A DNA stretch of 64,000 bases from Aliivibrio finisterrensis_A (GCF_004167675.1 NZ_SEZQ01000019.1); one strand, 5' to 3'. Shown: positions 17,017-26,849, counted from the stretch's first letter. The notes: a model not told the origin generated them from the sequence alone. Made by a program: numbers and translations.

Positions 17017-18432
17017 TTATGCTTGTTCTGTAATGGTGCGAATATCAACAAAGTGACCCGCAATTGCAGCAGCAGCAGCCATTGCAGGACTCACTAGGTG
17101 AGTTCGACCATCACGGCCTTGGCGACCTTCAAAGTTACGGTTTGATGTTGACGCACAGCGTTCTTGCGGACCTAGACGGTCGTTGTTCATTGCAAGGCAC
17201 ATAGAGCAACCCGGTAGGCGCCATTCAAAGCCAGCTTCTTTAAAGATCACATCTAGGCCTTCTTTTTCTGCTTGTGCTTTTACTTGCTCAGAGCCAGGAA
17301 CAATCAAGGCTTGAACATGAGATGCCACTTTATTGCCTTTTGCTACTGCAGCCGCAGCACGCATGTCTTCGATACGTGAGTTAGTACAAGAACCAACAAA
17401 TACTTTATCAACATTGTAATCAGACAGGGATTTTCCAGCTTCAAGTCCCATGTAAGCTAAGGCTTTTTCAGCAGATGCTTTTTCTACAGGGTCAGAAAAA
17501 CTCTCTGGTGCAGGGATTGGAGCGTCTACTGCGATCACTTGCCCTGGGTTTGTACCCCAAGTGACTTGCGGTTTAATTTCAGAGGCTTCAAGTGTTACTA
17601 CGGCATCAAACTCAGCATTATCATCAGTTTTCAATGATGACCAGTAGTCGATAGCGGCGTCTAAATCTGCACCTTGTGGTGAGAATTTACGTCCAGTAAT
17701 ATAATCAAATGTCGTTTGATCAGGTGCGATAAGACCTGCTTTAGCGCCTAATTCGATCGCCATGTTACATACCGTCATACGACCTTCCATCGTAAGGTCG
17801 GTAATCGCTTCACCACAGAATTCAACCACATAACCAGTACCACCAGCAGCCGTTGTTTTACCTATGATCGCAAGAACGATGTCTTTAGCGGTAATGCCTT
17901 CGGCCACTTTGCCTTTAACTTCGATTTTCATGGTTTTAGCACGTGCTTGTTTTAGCGTTTGTGTCGCTAATACGTGCTCAACTTCAGAGGTACCGATACC
18001 AAAAGCTAATGAACCAAATGCGCCGTGAGTTGCAGTGTGTGAATCACCACACACAATCGTCATACCTGGTAAGGTAATACCAAGTTCTGGGCCCATAACA
18101 TGAACAATACCTTGATATTTATGGTTTAGATCGTAAAGGGTAACGCCAAACTCTTCACAGTTTTTTGATAGCGTCTCCATTTGGATTCGAGCCATTTCAC
18201 CAGAGGCATTAATGTCTTTGGTTTGTGTTGAAACGTTGTGATCCATCGTTGCGAAGGTTTTACCTACTTGGCGAACTTTACGTCCTTTTTCACGTAGGCC
18301 ATCAAACGCTTGTGGTGATGTCACTTCATGAACCAAATGGCGGTCGATGTATAAAATTGGGTTTTCGCCTTCTGCCGCTACAGCAACATGGGCATCGTAA
18401 ATTTTTTCGTATAATGTTTTTGCGTTAGACAT
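17017..18432 (-). CDS. leuC: 3-isopropylmalate dehydratase large subunit
   Basis: LeuC is the aconitase-family subunit that carries the 4Fe-4S cluster. Cluster cysteines are seen in GSCTNSRIEDM and in PGCSMCLAMN. HSRAxx-type substrate motifs such as GDSHTATHGAFG are intact. The 471-residue length equals the family norm near 466-476. It sits between leuB (15 bp) and leuD (12 bp). Confidence 0.98.
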   Translation of the reverse strand: MSNAKTLYEKIYDAHVAVAAEGENPILYIDRHLVHEVTSPQAFDGLREKGRKVRQVGKTFATMDHNVSTQTKDINASGEMARIQMETLSKNCEEFGVTLYDLNHKYQGIVHVMGPELGITLPGMTIVCGDSHTATHGAFGSLAFGIGTSEVEHVLATQTLKQARAKTMKIEVKGKVAEGITAKDIVLAIIGKTTAAGGTGYVVEFCGEAITDLTMEGRMTVCNMAIELGAKAGLIAPDQTTFDYITGRKFSPQGADLDAAIDYWSSLKTDDNAEFDAVVTLEASEIKPQVTWGTNPGQVIAVDAPIPAPESFSDPVEKASAEKALAYMGLEAGKSLSDYNVDKVFVGSCTNSRIEDMRAAAAVAKGNKVASHVQALIVPGSEQVKAQAEKEGLDVIFKEAGFEWRLPGCSMCLAMNNDRLGPQERCASTSNRNFEGRQGRDGRTHLVSPAMAAAAAIAGHFVDIRTITEQA

Positions 18433-18447
18433 TGCTTCTTCCTTGAA

Positions 18448-19539
18448 TTACGAATTCAAAATGTACTCAGCGATTTTATCGCCCATTGCTGATGTAGTTA
18501 GTGCTGGTTTATCGCCGGCTAAGTCAGCCGTTAGCTCGCCTGCTGATAGCGCTTTAGATACGGCAGCTTCAATGCTTTGTGCTGCTGCTTCTTCACCTAG
18601 GCTATAGCGTAACATCAGTGCAGCAGATAAGATCTGAGCTACTGGGTTCGCGATGTTTTTACCTGCGATATCTGGAGCTGAACCACCTGCGGGTTCATAC
18701 AGACCAAAGTTGCTCTCATTCAGACTTGCAGAAGGAAGCATACCCATAGAGCCTGTGATCATCGCGCACTCATCAGAGATAATGTCACCAAAGATGTTTG
18801 AACATAGCATTACGTCAAACTGAGATGGATCTTTGATTAACTGCATGGTCGCGTTATCAATGTACATATGGCTTAGTTTTACATCTGGGTAATCTTGAGC
18901 CACTTCTTCTACCACTTTACGCCATAAGATAGAGCTTTGTAGAACGTTGGCTTTATCAATTGAGTAGACGTTTTTATTACGTAGACGAGCCGATTCAAAG
19001 GCAATCTTTGCAATACGTTCGATTTCGTAGCGGTGGTAAATTTCAGTATCGTACGCTTTTTCTTGAGGGCCTTCGCCTTCACGCCCTTTTGGTTGGCCAA
19101 AGTAGATACCACCAGTCAGTTCACGAACAACAACAATATCGAAGCCGTTACCTGAAATATCAGCACGCAGTGGAGAGAATTTTTCTAATCCTTTGTGGAT
19201 TTGCGCAGGACGAAGATTACAGAACAGTTGGAAATGTTTACGAAGAGGAAGTAGGGCGCCACGCTCTGGTTGGTCATTTGGTGGAAGATGTTCCCACTTA
19301 GGACCGCCAACTGAGCCAAATAATACGGCATCTGAATCTTCACAACCTTTGACTGTGCTCTCTGGTAGCGGACAGCCATGGTTATCAATCGCAATACCAC
19401 CTACATCGTGCTGCTCGCGTGAAAATGAAATGGCGTGTTTTTTCTCAATCGCATCTAGAACTTTATGTGCTTGTTCCATCACTTCTGGGCCAATACCATC
19501 GCCAGGTAGAACTGCAATCTTGTATGTTTTATTCGTCAT
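18448..19539 (-). CDS. leuB: 3-isopropylmalate dehydrogenase
   Basis: LeuB oxidatively decarboxylates 3-isopropylmalate with NAD, giving 2-oxoisocaproate. It has the family opening AVLPGDGIGPEV, the substrate-binding arginines in RPAQIHKGLEKFSPLR and VVRELTGGIYFGQPKG, and the NAD site EPAGGSAPDIAGKNIANP. The 363-residue length is normal. A perfect 11-bp hairpin without a T-run lies in the leuA-leuB gap (19574-19602). Confidence 0.98.
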   Translation of the reverse strand: MTNKTYKIAVLPGDGIGPEVMEQAHKVLDAIEKKHAISFSREQHDVGGIAIDNHGCPLPESTVKGCEDSDAVLFGSVGGPKWEHLPPNDQPERGALLPLRKHFQLFCNLRPAQIHKGLEKFSPLRADISGNGFDIVVVRELTGGIYFGQPKGREGEGPQEKAYDTEIYHRYEIERIAKIAFESARLRNKNVYSIDKANVLQSSILWRKVVEEVAQDYPDVKLSHMYIDNATMQLIKDPSQFDVMLCSNIFGDIISDECAMITGSMGMLPSASLNESNFGLYEPAGGSAPDIAGKNIANPVAQILSAALMLRYSLGEEAAAQSIEAAVSKALSAGELTADLAGDKPALTTSAMGDKIAEYILNS

Positions 19540-19573
19540 GTTAATCCTTTAATCTTTTCTATTTAATTTGCTT

Positions 19574-19602
19574 AATCAGAGAAGGCCTATACTTCTCTGA
19601 TT
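19574..19602 (-). promoter_or_regulatory. Intercistronic hairpin between leuA and leuB
   Basis: A perfect 11-bp inverted repeat (AATCAGAGAAG / CTTCTCTGATT) with a 7-base loop in the 83-bp gap. The minus-strand tail is not U-rich, so it is more likely an mRNA processing or stability element than a terminator. Confidence 0.6.
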
Positions 19603-19622
19603 TAAAATTTGTTTCGGCTTTT

Positions 19623-21170
19623 TTAAACCGTTGCTACTTTCTTTTGCTTAATTTCAGCAATTTGATCTGCACGATGAATACTATTAATTACGTGAAGTAA
19701 TGCCTGACCAGAGGCTTCGATAATATCGGTAGCTAGACCAGTACCGTGATACTTACGACCTTTATAGTTCGCAATAATATCCGCCTGACCTAAACCATCT
19801 TCACCTTCGCCTTTTGCAGTTAGATCAAACTTATCTAGAACAATCTCATAGCCTGTTAGTTTGTAGATACATTGGTAAAGGGCATCAACAGGACCATTAC
19901 CGACAGCGGCTTCACATTTTTCTTCATCACCACAAAGTAGTTTGATACTGGTTGTCGCCATTACGCTGCCAGATTGAACGCTTAGGTAGTTCAACTTATA
20001 GAAGTCATCTTCATCACGTAAGTTGGCAAAATGCATTAGCGCTTCTAAATCGTAATCAAAGACTTGGCCTTTACGATCCGCTAGCTTCACAAAATCTGCA
20101 TATAGCGTGTCTAGATTGTATTCTTCGTCTTTATAACCCATCGCATCCATGTGGCTCTTAACCGCGGCACGACCTGAACGACTGGTTAGGTTTAACGCTT
20201 TGTTTTTAAGACCGATAGACTCAGGTGTCATGATCTCATAGGTATTTTTATTCTTAAGCATGCCATCTTGGTGAATGCCAGAAGAGTGGCTAAAGGCGTT
20301 TGCGCCTACGATAGCCTTATTGCTTTGAATTGGCATGTTACAAAGCTGACTTACCAACTTACTGGTGCGGTGGATTTCATCATTTTTAAGACCCGTATGA
20401 ACGCCTAGATATTCTGAACGAGTCTGTAGAATCATCGCAATTTCTTCTAAAGAACAGTTGCCTGCACGCTCACCAATACCATTAATTGTACCTTCAACTT
20501 GTCGAGCGCCTGCTTGAACCGCTGCAATAGAGTTGGCAACTGACATCCCTAAATCATCATGACAATGAACAGAGATGATAGCTTTATCAATGTTTGGAAC
20601 ACGGTTAAATAATTGCTGAACAATGCCACCAAATTCACCTGGAATAGTGTAACCAACCGTGTCTGGAATATTGATAGTATTCGCTCCGGCATTGATTGCA
20701 GCTTCAACCATACGACAAAGGTTATCAATTGGAGTGCGGCCAGCATCTTCACAAGAAAACTCTACATCATCGGTGTATTTACGTGCGTGTTTAACCGCTT
20801 TTACACCCATTTCAACCACATCATCGTAGCTACGGCGTAATTTATCTTGAACGTGAACGGTCGAAGTAGAAATAAAGGTATGAATTCGGAACGCTTCTGC
20901 GACTTTTAACGCTTCAGCTGCTGCATCAATATCTTTAGGGACAGCACGAGCTAGACCACAAATTCGGCTATTTTTAATGTGTTTTGCAATGGTTTGTACT
21001 GATTCAAAATCACCAGGGGAAGAGACAGGGAAGCCAGCTTCAATTACATCAACACCTAGGCGTTCAAGTGCGTACGCAATCTGCAATTTTTCTTTTACGG
21101 TTAAACTTGCTGATAGTGCTTGTTCGCCATCACGTAGGGTGGTGTCGAAGATAATGACTTGATCGCTCAT
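19623..21170 (-). CDS. leuA: 2-isopropylmalate synthase
   Basis: LeuA condenses acetyl-CoA with 2-oxoisovalerate, the committed step of leucine synthesis, and is feedback-inhibited by leucine. The catalytic domain begins FDTTLRDGEQALSASL and contains the metal site HCHDDLG; the C-terminal regulatory LeuA dimer domain begins near residue 390. At 515 residues it is the usual LeuA1 length. It is preceded by a leader peptide gene and an attenuator, and heads leuABCD. Confidence 0.98.
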   Translation of the reverse strand: MSDQVIIFDTTLRDGEQALSASLTVKEKLQIAYALERLGVDVIEAGFPVSSPGDFESVQTIAKHIKNSRICGLARAVPKDIDAAAEALKVAEAFRIHTFISTSTVHVQDKLRRSYDDVVEMGVKAVKHARKYTDDVEFSCEDAGRTPIDNLCRMVEAAINAGANTINIPDTVGYTIPGEFGGIVQQLFNRVPNIDKAIISVHCHDDLGMSVANSIAAVQAGARQVEGTINGIGERAGNCSLEEIAMILQTRSEYLGVHTGLKNDEIHRTSKLVSQLCNMPIQSNKAIVGANAFSHSSGIHQDGMLKNKNTYEIMTPESIGLKNKALNLTSRSGRAAVKSHMDAMGYKDEEYNLDTLYADFVKLADRKGQVFDYDLEALMHFANLRDEDDFYKLNYLSVQSGSVMATTSIKLLCGDEEKCEAAVGNGPVDALYQCIYKLTGYEIVLDKFDLTAKGEGEDGLGQADIIANYKGRKYHGTGLATDIIEASGQALLHVINSIHRADQIAEIKQKKVATV

Positions 21171-21218
21171 GGGCTTGCTTCCTTGTGTTTGTCATTTGCC
21201 TTGATGACGGATATCCAT

Positions 21219-21248
21219 AAAAAAACCCGCCATGGTTAGCGGGTTTTA
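21219..21248 (-). terminator. leu operon attenuator (rho-independent)
   Basis: In the leu mRNA, AAACCCGC pairs with GCGGGTTT and is followed by a T-run (seven T). It lies between the leader peptide stop and leuA. Its first arm can instead pair with the GCGGGT that overlaps the leader stop (21283-21290), forming an antiterminator. Confidence 0.85.
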
Positions 21249-21281
21249 AAATTTGGTTTATGGTTTCTTTTGGTCCATAAC

Positions 21282-21344
21282 CTACCCGCGTGAGATGTTC
21301 ACGATAATGAGGAGGTTTAAAGCAAAAGAAGATACTGTTTTCAT
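21282..21344 (-). CDS. leuL: leu operon leader peptide
   Basis: A 20-codon open reading frame encodes MKTVSSFALNLLIIVNISRG. Its centre packs leucine (TTA, CTC, CTC), isoleucine and valine codons, which is what a branched-chain attenuator needs. The stop codon overlaps GCGGGT, the putative antiterminator strand, so a ribosome that finishes translation would mask it and allow the terminator at 21219-21248 to form. Stalling at the leucine codons would leave it free. The ribosome-binding site is weak. The mechanism is inferred from the E. coli leu leader. Confidence 0.8.
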   Translation of the reverse strand: MKTVSSFALNLLIIVNISRG

Positions 21345-21377
21345 TTGAAATACAATCCATAAAAAATAATTAACAAA

Positions 21378-21406
21378 TTAATATCGTACTTAGCTAATAT
21401 CGTCAA
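21378..21406 (-). promoter_or_regulatory. leu operon promoter
   Basis: On the minus strand TTGACG (21406-21401), a 17-bp spacer and TATTAA (21383-21378) lie about 34 bp upstream of the leader peptide start. Confidence 0.7.
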
Positions 21407-21592
21407 CCTTTAAATGATGTTTTTACCTTATATGGATGTTTTTTTGATTAAATGTTAAAAAAGAGAAGAAAAACGATTGCTATGATGCGTTTTTATACAA
21501 AGGTGAGCGTATTTTTAATTCTTAATAGTACAATTAATAACTATCTAGCTTTTATCTGGCGTGACGTTAAGTAAACAGAAGAGATGCACATA

Positions 21593-22912
21593 ATGAAAAT
21601 AAATAAAAAATCCCTCTTTTTTCCAGTTGTTGCAGTTGGTGTGATTATTCTTATTACCATCACGAAATTGCGTCCAGATGCTGAAACTAAACCACTTGAA
21701 GACCGTTCAAAAGTTGTCAATATCCAAGTGTTAGAACCTCAATCAATCGCACCTCAAGCCATAGGTTATGGAAAAATCAGACCGAAGTTTGAATGGAAAG
21801 CCATTGCTGAAGTATCCGGTAAAGTGGTGTATCGCCACCCTGAATTACACAAAGGAAATATCTTATTAGCCGGAACTGAAGTACTGAGAATCGACCCACT
21901 TGATTATGAGTTGAAACTCGCTCAAGCAGAAGCCGACTTAGGGTCGAGCCAAACTCAATTGGCAAAAGTGGACTTAGAAGAAAAAAACATTCGAAACACA
22001 TTAAAAATAGAAAAGAATCGACTTTCGATCAGTAAGAAAGAGCTAAGCCGTAAGGTTAATCTTCAGAAAAAAGGCCTGACATCTCAATCGGATTTAGACC
22101 AGCAGAATCAATCTTATTTAGCACAGCAGAAAGTGGTTCAAGATATTCAAAATCAGATCTTATTATTGCCTGATGAAAGAAAAGTGGCCGCGGCAATGGT
22201 TAAGGTAAACCAAGCTAAATTAGAAGAAGCGCAACGCTCTTTAGAAAAAACCTCAATCATATTACCAGCGGATGTGCGTATTTCTGAGGTGGACATTGAA
22301 GCAGAACAAGTGGTTAATCTACAGCAAACCATGTTCATTGCTCATGGAATTCAAACCATGGAGATGGAAGCGCAAATCTCTATTCATGACATGCAAACAT
22401 TAGCTCAAAGTGTGAAAGCCTTTGAGGTAAGTGAACAGGGCATGCCAAATATTGATTCATTACCATTAACGGCGAATGTGGAATTAAGCAGTGGTCGCTT
22501 TGATGCTAAATGGGAAGCGAAAGTCGCTCGTATTAGTGAAACGGTCGATCCAAATCAAGCGACGGTTGGCGTCATTTTAGAAATAGATCAAAACTACCGT
22601 GCTTTTCAACCCAACTCATTACCACCATTAGTGAATGGGATGTTTGTGAAAGCAAGGATCGAGGGTGATGCGTCAGAACAATGGGTGATCCCTGAAAGTG
22701 CGTTGCATGGCGATAAGATCTATTTATTAGGGCAAGATAACAAATTAATTATCCTTCCGATTGAGATTGTTTATCGACGCAATAACCAAGTTGTCGTTGT
22801 CGGAGATATTAAGAGTCATGATCGTTTGATCTTAAATGATCTGCTGCCTGCGATTAATGGCATGCAATTGCGCTTGGCCAAATCAAATAATGATGAGGAG
22901 GCTGTTCAATGA
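21593..22912 (+). CDS. RND efflux periplasmic adaptor (membrane fusion) protein
   Basis: This protein should link an inner-membrane RND pump to an outer-membrane channel. It has an N-terminal anchor (KSLFFPVVAVGVIILITI), a lipoyl/barrel-sandwich domain split by a long coiled coil (about residues 95-220, rich in K, E, Q and L), a beta-barrel domain and a membrane-proximal domain (WVIPESALHGDKIYLL). I use the ATG at 21593 (439 residues), which has AGAAGAG at good spacing; an ATG nine bases upstream is possible. The stop overlaps the pump gene start (ATGA). No outer-membrane factor gene is adjacent, so it probably uses a shared TolC-type channel. Confidence 0.88.
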   Translation: MKINKKSLFFPVVAVGVIILITITKLRPDAETKPLEDRSKVVNIQVLEPQSIAPQAIGYGKIRPKFEWKAIAEVSGKVVYRHPELHKGNILLAGTEVLRIDPLDYELKLAQAEADLGSSQTQLAKVDLEEKNIRNTLKIEKNRLSISKKELSRKVNLQKKGLTSQSDLDQQNQSYLAQQKVVQDIQNQILLLPDERKVAAAMVKVNQAKLEEAQRSLEKTSIILPADVRISEVDIEAEQVVNLQQTMFIAHGIQTMEMEAQISIHDMQTLAQSVKAFEVSEQGMPNIDSLPLTANVELSSGRFDAKWEAKVARISETVDPNQATVGVILEIDQNYRAFQPNSLPPLVNGMFVKARIEGDASEQWVIPESALHGDKIYLLGQDNKLIILPIEIVYRRNNQVVVVGDIKSHDRLILNDLLPAINGMQLRLAKSNNDEEAVQ

Positions 22913-25900
22913 TCAAGTTCTTTGCTCGTCATCCAACTGCAGCTAACTTATTAATGCTCACTTTATTGCTGCTTGGTTTAGTCTCTTTATCTCAATTAAA
23001 ACGAGAGACATTTCCCGAATTTAGTCCTCCTTATATTTTAGCTGGCGTTGTGTACCCAGGGGCTTCTCCACAAGAAGTGGAAGAGAGCATTTGTATTCGT
23101 ATGGAAGATGCGGTTGATGGTTTAGGTAATATTGAAGAAACCAAATGTGAAGCGATAGAAGGCTCAGCTCGACTGATTATTAAGTTGAATGAAAAAGCCG
23201 ATATCGGGCGAATGTTGGTGGATGTACAAACTCAAATTGACTCAATTAATGACTTTCCAAAAGAGATTGAATCCCCAATTGTTCAAGAGCTTGATTGGAA
23301 TGAACCGGTGGTGGATGTGGCGATTACTGCTGATACGACATGGCCAGAATTAAAAGCATACGCAGAGAAATTAAAACAAAGCTTAAAACTTGATTATGAT
23401 GTTTCACTCGTTGAAGTGAGTGGTTTTTCGGATCATCAATATCGAGTGGAACTGGATGAGAGTGCCATTCGTCAATTGGGATTAAATGTCAGTGATATTG
23501 CCAATCAATTAGCTCAGCAAAACATTAAATTGCCTAGCGGTAATATCGAAACGCCAGAAAAGAACTTTTTAATTCGTTTTGATGAGAGAAAAACCACACC
23601 TGAGGAATTAGCAAAAACGGTAATAGGGGCATCAGAGAATGGCGCATTACTTCGCTTAGGAGACATTGCCACTATCACGGATCGTTTTGAACTTGATGAA
23701 CAGAAAGTACTGTTTGATGGTAAGCCATCAGCGGTACTTAAGATCAGTAAAAATAAAGCTGACGATGCTCTACGAATCAAAGATCGTGTTTCTGCATTTG
23801 TTGAATATCAGCAATCAGTCGCACCCGATGGTGTGACGTTAGAGATGACGAATGATCTCTCATCACTGCTTTGGGATCGTTTGACCATGATGGTAAAAAA
23901 CGGGTGGCAGGGGATCATTCTGGTTTTCTTAACCATGTGGCTGTTTTTTACTTTCCGCTATTCTTTCTGGGTTGCTGCTGGCTTGCCCGTGGCTTTTTTA
24001 GGTGGACTGTTCTTAATGGCAAGCTTAGGGCTCTCTATTAATATCATGTCTCTTGTTGCCTTATTAATGGCCATCGGGATCATGATGGATGATGCGATTG
24101 TGATTGCAGAATCCATCGCCTCTCATCTAGATAGAGGACAAGAGATTGATGATGCGGTCTATAACGGGGTTAAAAAAGTCTTTCCCGGTGTTTTATCTTC
24201 TTTTTTAACGACGGTCTGTATTTTTGGTAGCTTGATGTTTTTACAGGGAGAAATGGGGGCGGTACTCAAGGTTATTCCACAGGTTCTGATCTTAGTGCTC
24301 TCCTTGAGTCTTATTGAAGCATTTTTAATTTTACCTAATCATTTAAGCCATTCATTACACAGAGCAAAAAACGATAAGCCGATTACTGGGTTTAAAAAGA
24401 AAGTATTGGATCGTTTTGAGCACTTTAGAAATACCACCTTGGTGAATGCGGTAACGAAAGTAGTGGAATGGCGTTATGCGTTTTTAGGTGCGGTTATCGC
24501 AAGTTTATTGGTTTCTTTTTCTTTGATATCTGGTGGCGCGTTAAAGTTTGTTGGTTTTCCTGAGTTAGATGGAGATATCGCCGAAGCTCGTATTATTTTG
24601 CCCCCTGGATCTTCATTATCTCAAACTGAATTAGTCGTAGATAAGATTGTTAATGCAGCGAATAAATTGAATAAACAATGGAGTGAAGAAAAGGAAGGTG
24701 GCACACCATTAGTTGAGCATATTACCGAGCAGTTTAATACTAATGCCGACGCTAATGAATCTGGCCCGCATTTAGCAACAATTCGTTTAGATTTATTAGG
24801 GGCGGAAAAACGAAACACATTAATTGATGATTTTATTGATGCATGGCGTGAGGAAGTGGGAGATTTGGCTGAGCCGATAGCGATGGTTTTTAAGCAGCCC
24901 ACCATGGGGCCGGGTGGACGAGCCATTGAAATTCGTATGATGGATGATGATTTACATACATTGAAGTCAGCATCGTTAGAAGTTCAAGCCTATTTGAATG
25001 ACTTTGCTGGCGTTTATGGTGTGCTTGATGACATGAGAATGGGGAAAGAAGAAGTATTAGTCAAACTTCGCCCTGGAGCTGAAGCGTATGGTGTGACGGG
25101 ACAATTGATTGCGAATCAATTACGTGCGGCTTATTTTGGACAAACTGCAGATGAAATTCAATTAGGTGTTGAGAACATTGAGATTGAAGTGCGTTTAAAT
25201 AAACAACAAGCAGGTGATTTACATACTTTAGAGAACTTCCCAATCATTTTGCCTACGGGAGACCAAATACCTCTAGCCTCTATCGCAACATTAGATTTTC
25301 AAAGAAATTATGTGCGAATACAGAGAATTAATGGGTTAAGAACCTTAAGTGTCTTTGGTGATGTTCACGCATCTCAGGTGAGTTCAACAGAAATACTGAA
25401 TCAATTTAAAAAAGATCTCGCACCTGAATTGAAAAAGAAATACCCAGGACTGCGTTTTGATTTTGAAGGGGAAGCGAAAGATTCAGCCGAAACAGGACAA
25501 TCCATAGGTACAGGGTTTATGCTTGGGCTGTTTGGGGTATTTGTTATTCTCAGCTTCCAATTTAGAAGCTATTTAGAACCGTTTGTGGTGATGCTAGCTA
25601 TACCATTAGCGCTGATTGGCGTGTTATGGGGGCATGTTTTATTAGGTCATCCATTGAGTATGCCAAGTATTATGGGGTTTGTTTCTTTAGCGGGTATTGT
25701 GGTCAATGATTCGATTTTATTGGTGCAGTACATACGCCACCATGTTGATGATGGTGATTCCGTTTATGAGTCAGTGGTCAAAGCAAGTCGTGAGCGTTTT
25801 AGGGCGGTATTTTTAACCTCAATTACGACGGCTGCTGGGCTGTTACCATTGTTATTAGAGACCAGTTTGCAGGCGCAAGTTATTCAACCCTTAGTGGTTT

Positions 25901-26013
25901 CTATTGTATTTGGTATTTTTACTTCAACTTTATTGGTGTTGTTTATGATACCTGCAGCTTACGCTATTTTAGCGGACTTTGGATTAGTGAAAAAGCATGA
26001 AGAACTTCATTAA
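22909..26013 (+). CDS. RND-family efflux transporter permease
   Basis: A 1034-residue AcrB-type pump with the expected two-fold layout: a membrane helix near residue 12, a large periplasmic loop, five or six helices, a second helix near 510-530 and a second loop. The proton-relay aspartates of helix 4 are present (GIMMDDAIVIAE). In helix 10 the position of the AcrB lysine (K940) is asparagine (GIVVNDSILLV), a variant found in many uncharacterised marine RND pumps. It overlaps the adaptor gene by four bases. Substrates cannot be told; multidrug or detergent export is likely. Confidence 0.9.
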   Translation: MIKFFARHPTAANLLMLTLLLLGLVSLSQLKRETFPEFSPPYILAGVVYPGASPQEVEESICIRMEDAVDGLGNIEETKCEAIEGSARLIIKLNEKADIGRMLVDVQTQIDSINDFPKEIESPIVQELDWNEPVVDVAITADTTWPELKAYAEKLKQSLKLDYDVSLVEVSGFSDHQYRVELDESAIRQLGLNVSDIANQLAQQNIKLPSGNIETPEKNFLIRFDERKTTPEELAKTVIGASENGALLRLGDIATITDRFELDEQKVLFDGKPSAVLKISKNKADDALRIKDRVSAFVEYQQSVAPDGVTLEMTNDLSSLLWDRLTMMVKNGWQGIILVFLTMWLFFTFRYSFWVAAGLPVAFLGGLFLMASLGLSINIMSLVALLMAIGIMMDDAIVIAESIASHLDRGQEIDDAVYNGVKKVFPGVLSSFLTTVCIFGSLMFLQGEMGAVLKVIPQVLILVLSLSLIEAFLILPNHLSHSLHRAKNDKPITGFKKKVLDRFEHFRNTTLVNAVTKVVEWRYAFLGAVIASLLVSFSLISGGALKFVGFPELDGDIAEARIILPPGSSLSQTELVVDKIVNAANKLNKQWSEEKEGGTPLVEHITEQFNTNADANESGPHLATIRLDLLGAEKRNTLIDDFIDAWREEVGDLAEPIAMVFKQPTMGPGGRAIEIRMMDDDLHTLKSASLEVQAYLNDFAGVYGVLDDMRMGKEEVLVKLRPGAEAYGVTGQLIANQLRAAYFGQTADEIQLGVENIEIEVRLNKQQAGDLHTLENFPIILPTGDQIPLASIATLDFQRNYVRIQRINGLRTLSVFGDVHASQVSSTEILNQFKKDLAPELKKKYPGLRFDFEGEAKDSAETGQSIGTGFMLGLFGVFVILSFQFRSYLEPFVVMLAIPLALIGVLWGHVLLGHPLSMPSIMGFVSLAGIVVNDSILLVQYIRHHVDDGDSVYESVVKASRERFRAVFLTSITTAAGLLPLLLETSLQAQVIQPLVVSIVFGIFTSTLLVLFMIPAAYAILADFGLVKKHEELH

Positions 26014-26035
26014 AGCTAAAGAATAAGATTACTAA

Positions 26036-26800
26036 CTAGAATGAAAACAGTAAGTTAATAGAAAATACAGAGTCGGTATTACTTAGCCCAGGAGGTACGC
26101 GATCAAGATACTCTTGTGATTGTGCAATCTTTAGGGCGATTTCTTCTGTAATGTTATTTGTTACACTGACTTCAGAATCAACACGAGTATTACTGTGGCC
26201 TGCGGTAATGGTGACTTCACCCGCTAAGGTTAAGTTATCGAGCGCTTTCCAAGACATATTAACGTTGGTACGAACAATAGGTTCTTGGACGGTTTCAGGC
26301 AAAATTAAATCATCATCATCAATTTCATCCAAGTTAGGGTTTTGGTAACGAAAACCGGGACCCACTTCTAATTCTAATAATAATTTCTCTGTATTACTGA
26401 TCTGATAACCCAAACCACCCGAAAATGTATAGTCATTAAAGTAGGCGCTGTATTTTGTGTTTAGCCCTTTAAAGTTGGCATATAAGTAGTAATCAGGACT
26501 GATCTTGTAGTCACTTTGCAAATTAATACTTAGTTGATCTTTATCGGCTTCACCGTCTTTTTCTGATAAGTAATATTTTATTTCACCAGTATGACGGTGC
26601 TGTCCAGATGTGTAGCTGCCCTCAAATCGACTATTGAGTGATTGAGAGTCGCTGTTACCAGTATTTGATTGGTAACCAAACTCTACTTGGCTTTCCCACG
26701 GTGATGGGGGCGACGTATCCGTGTCTTCAGTATCGAGCTCACTAGCATGCACTGATGCACTTATAGTAATAAGCCCAGTTAGAAACACTTTTTTTAACAC
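26036..26800 (-). CDS. DUF481 outer-membrane beta-barrel protein (YdiY-like)
   Basis: A 254-residue protein with a signal peptide (KKVFLTGLITISASVHA-SE). Alternating beta strands such as WESQVEFGYQSNTGNSDSQSLN follow, and the chain ends in a typical barrel terminus, FSINLLFSF. This is the DUF481 family (E. coli YdiY), believed to be a salt- or acid-related outer-membrane protein of unknown role. It is convergent with the RND operon with only about 20 bp between, and divergent from dnaB. A dyad at 26850-26877 lies in the shared upstream region. Confidence 0.83.
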   Translation of the reverse strand: MLKKVFLTGLITISASVHASELDTEDTDTSPPSPWESQVEFGYQSNTGNSDSQSLNSRFEGSYTSGQHRHTGEIKYYLSEKDGEADKDQLSINLQSDYKISPDYYLYANFKGLNTKYSAYFNDYTFSGGLGYQISNTEKLLLELEVGPGFRYQNPNLDEIDDDDLILPETVQEPIVRTNVNMSWKALDNLTLAGEVTITAGHSNTRVDSEVSVTNNITEEIALKIAQSQEYLDRVPPGLSNTDSVFSINLLFSF

Positions 26801-26849
26801 GCATCAATCTCAAAAAGAATAAAAGAGGTCAGATAGTATAGGTGTTTTC

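Noticed and set aside
21130..21360. 76-codon frame overlapping the leu leader
   Set aside because: It is a shadow frame across the leader peptide and attenuator, without its own ribosome-binding site.
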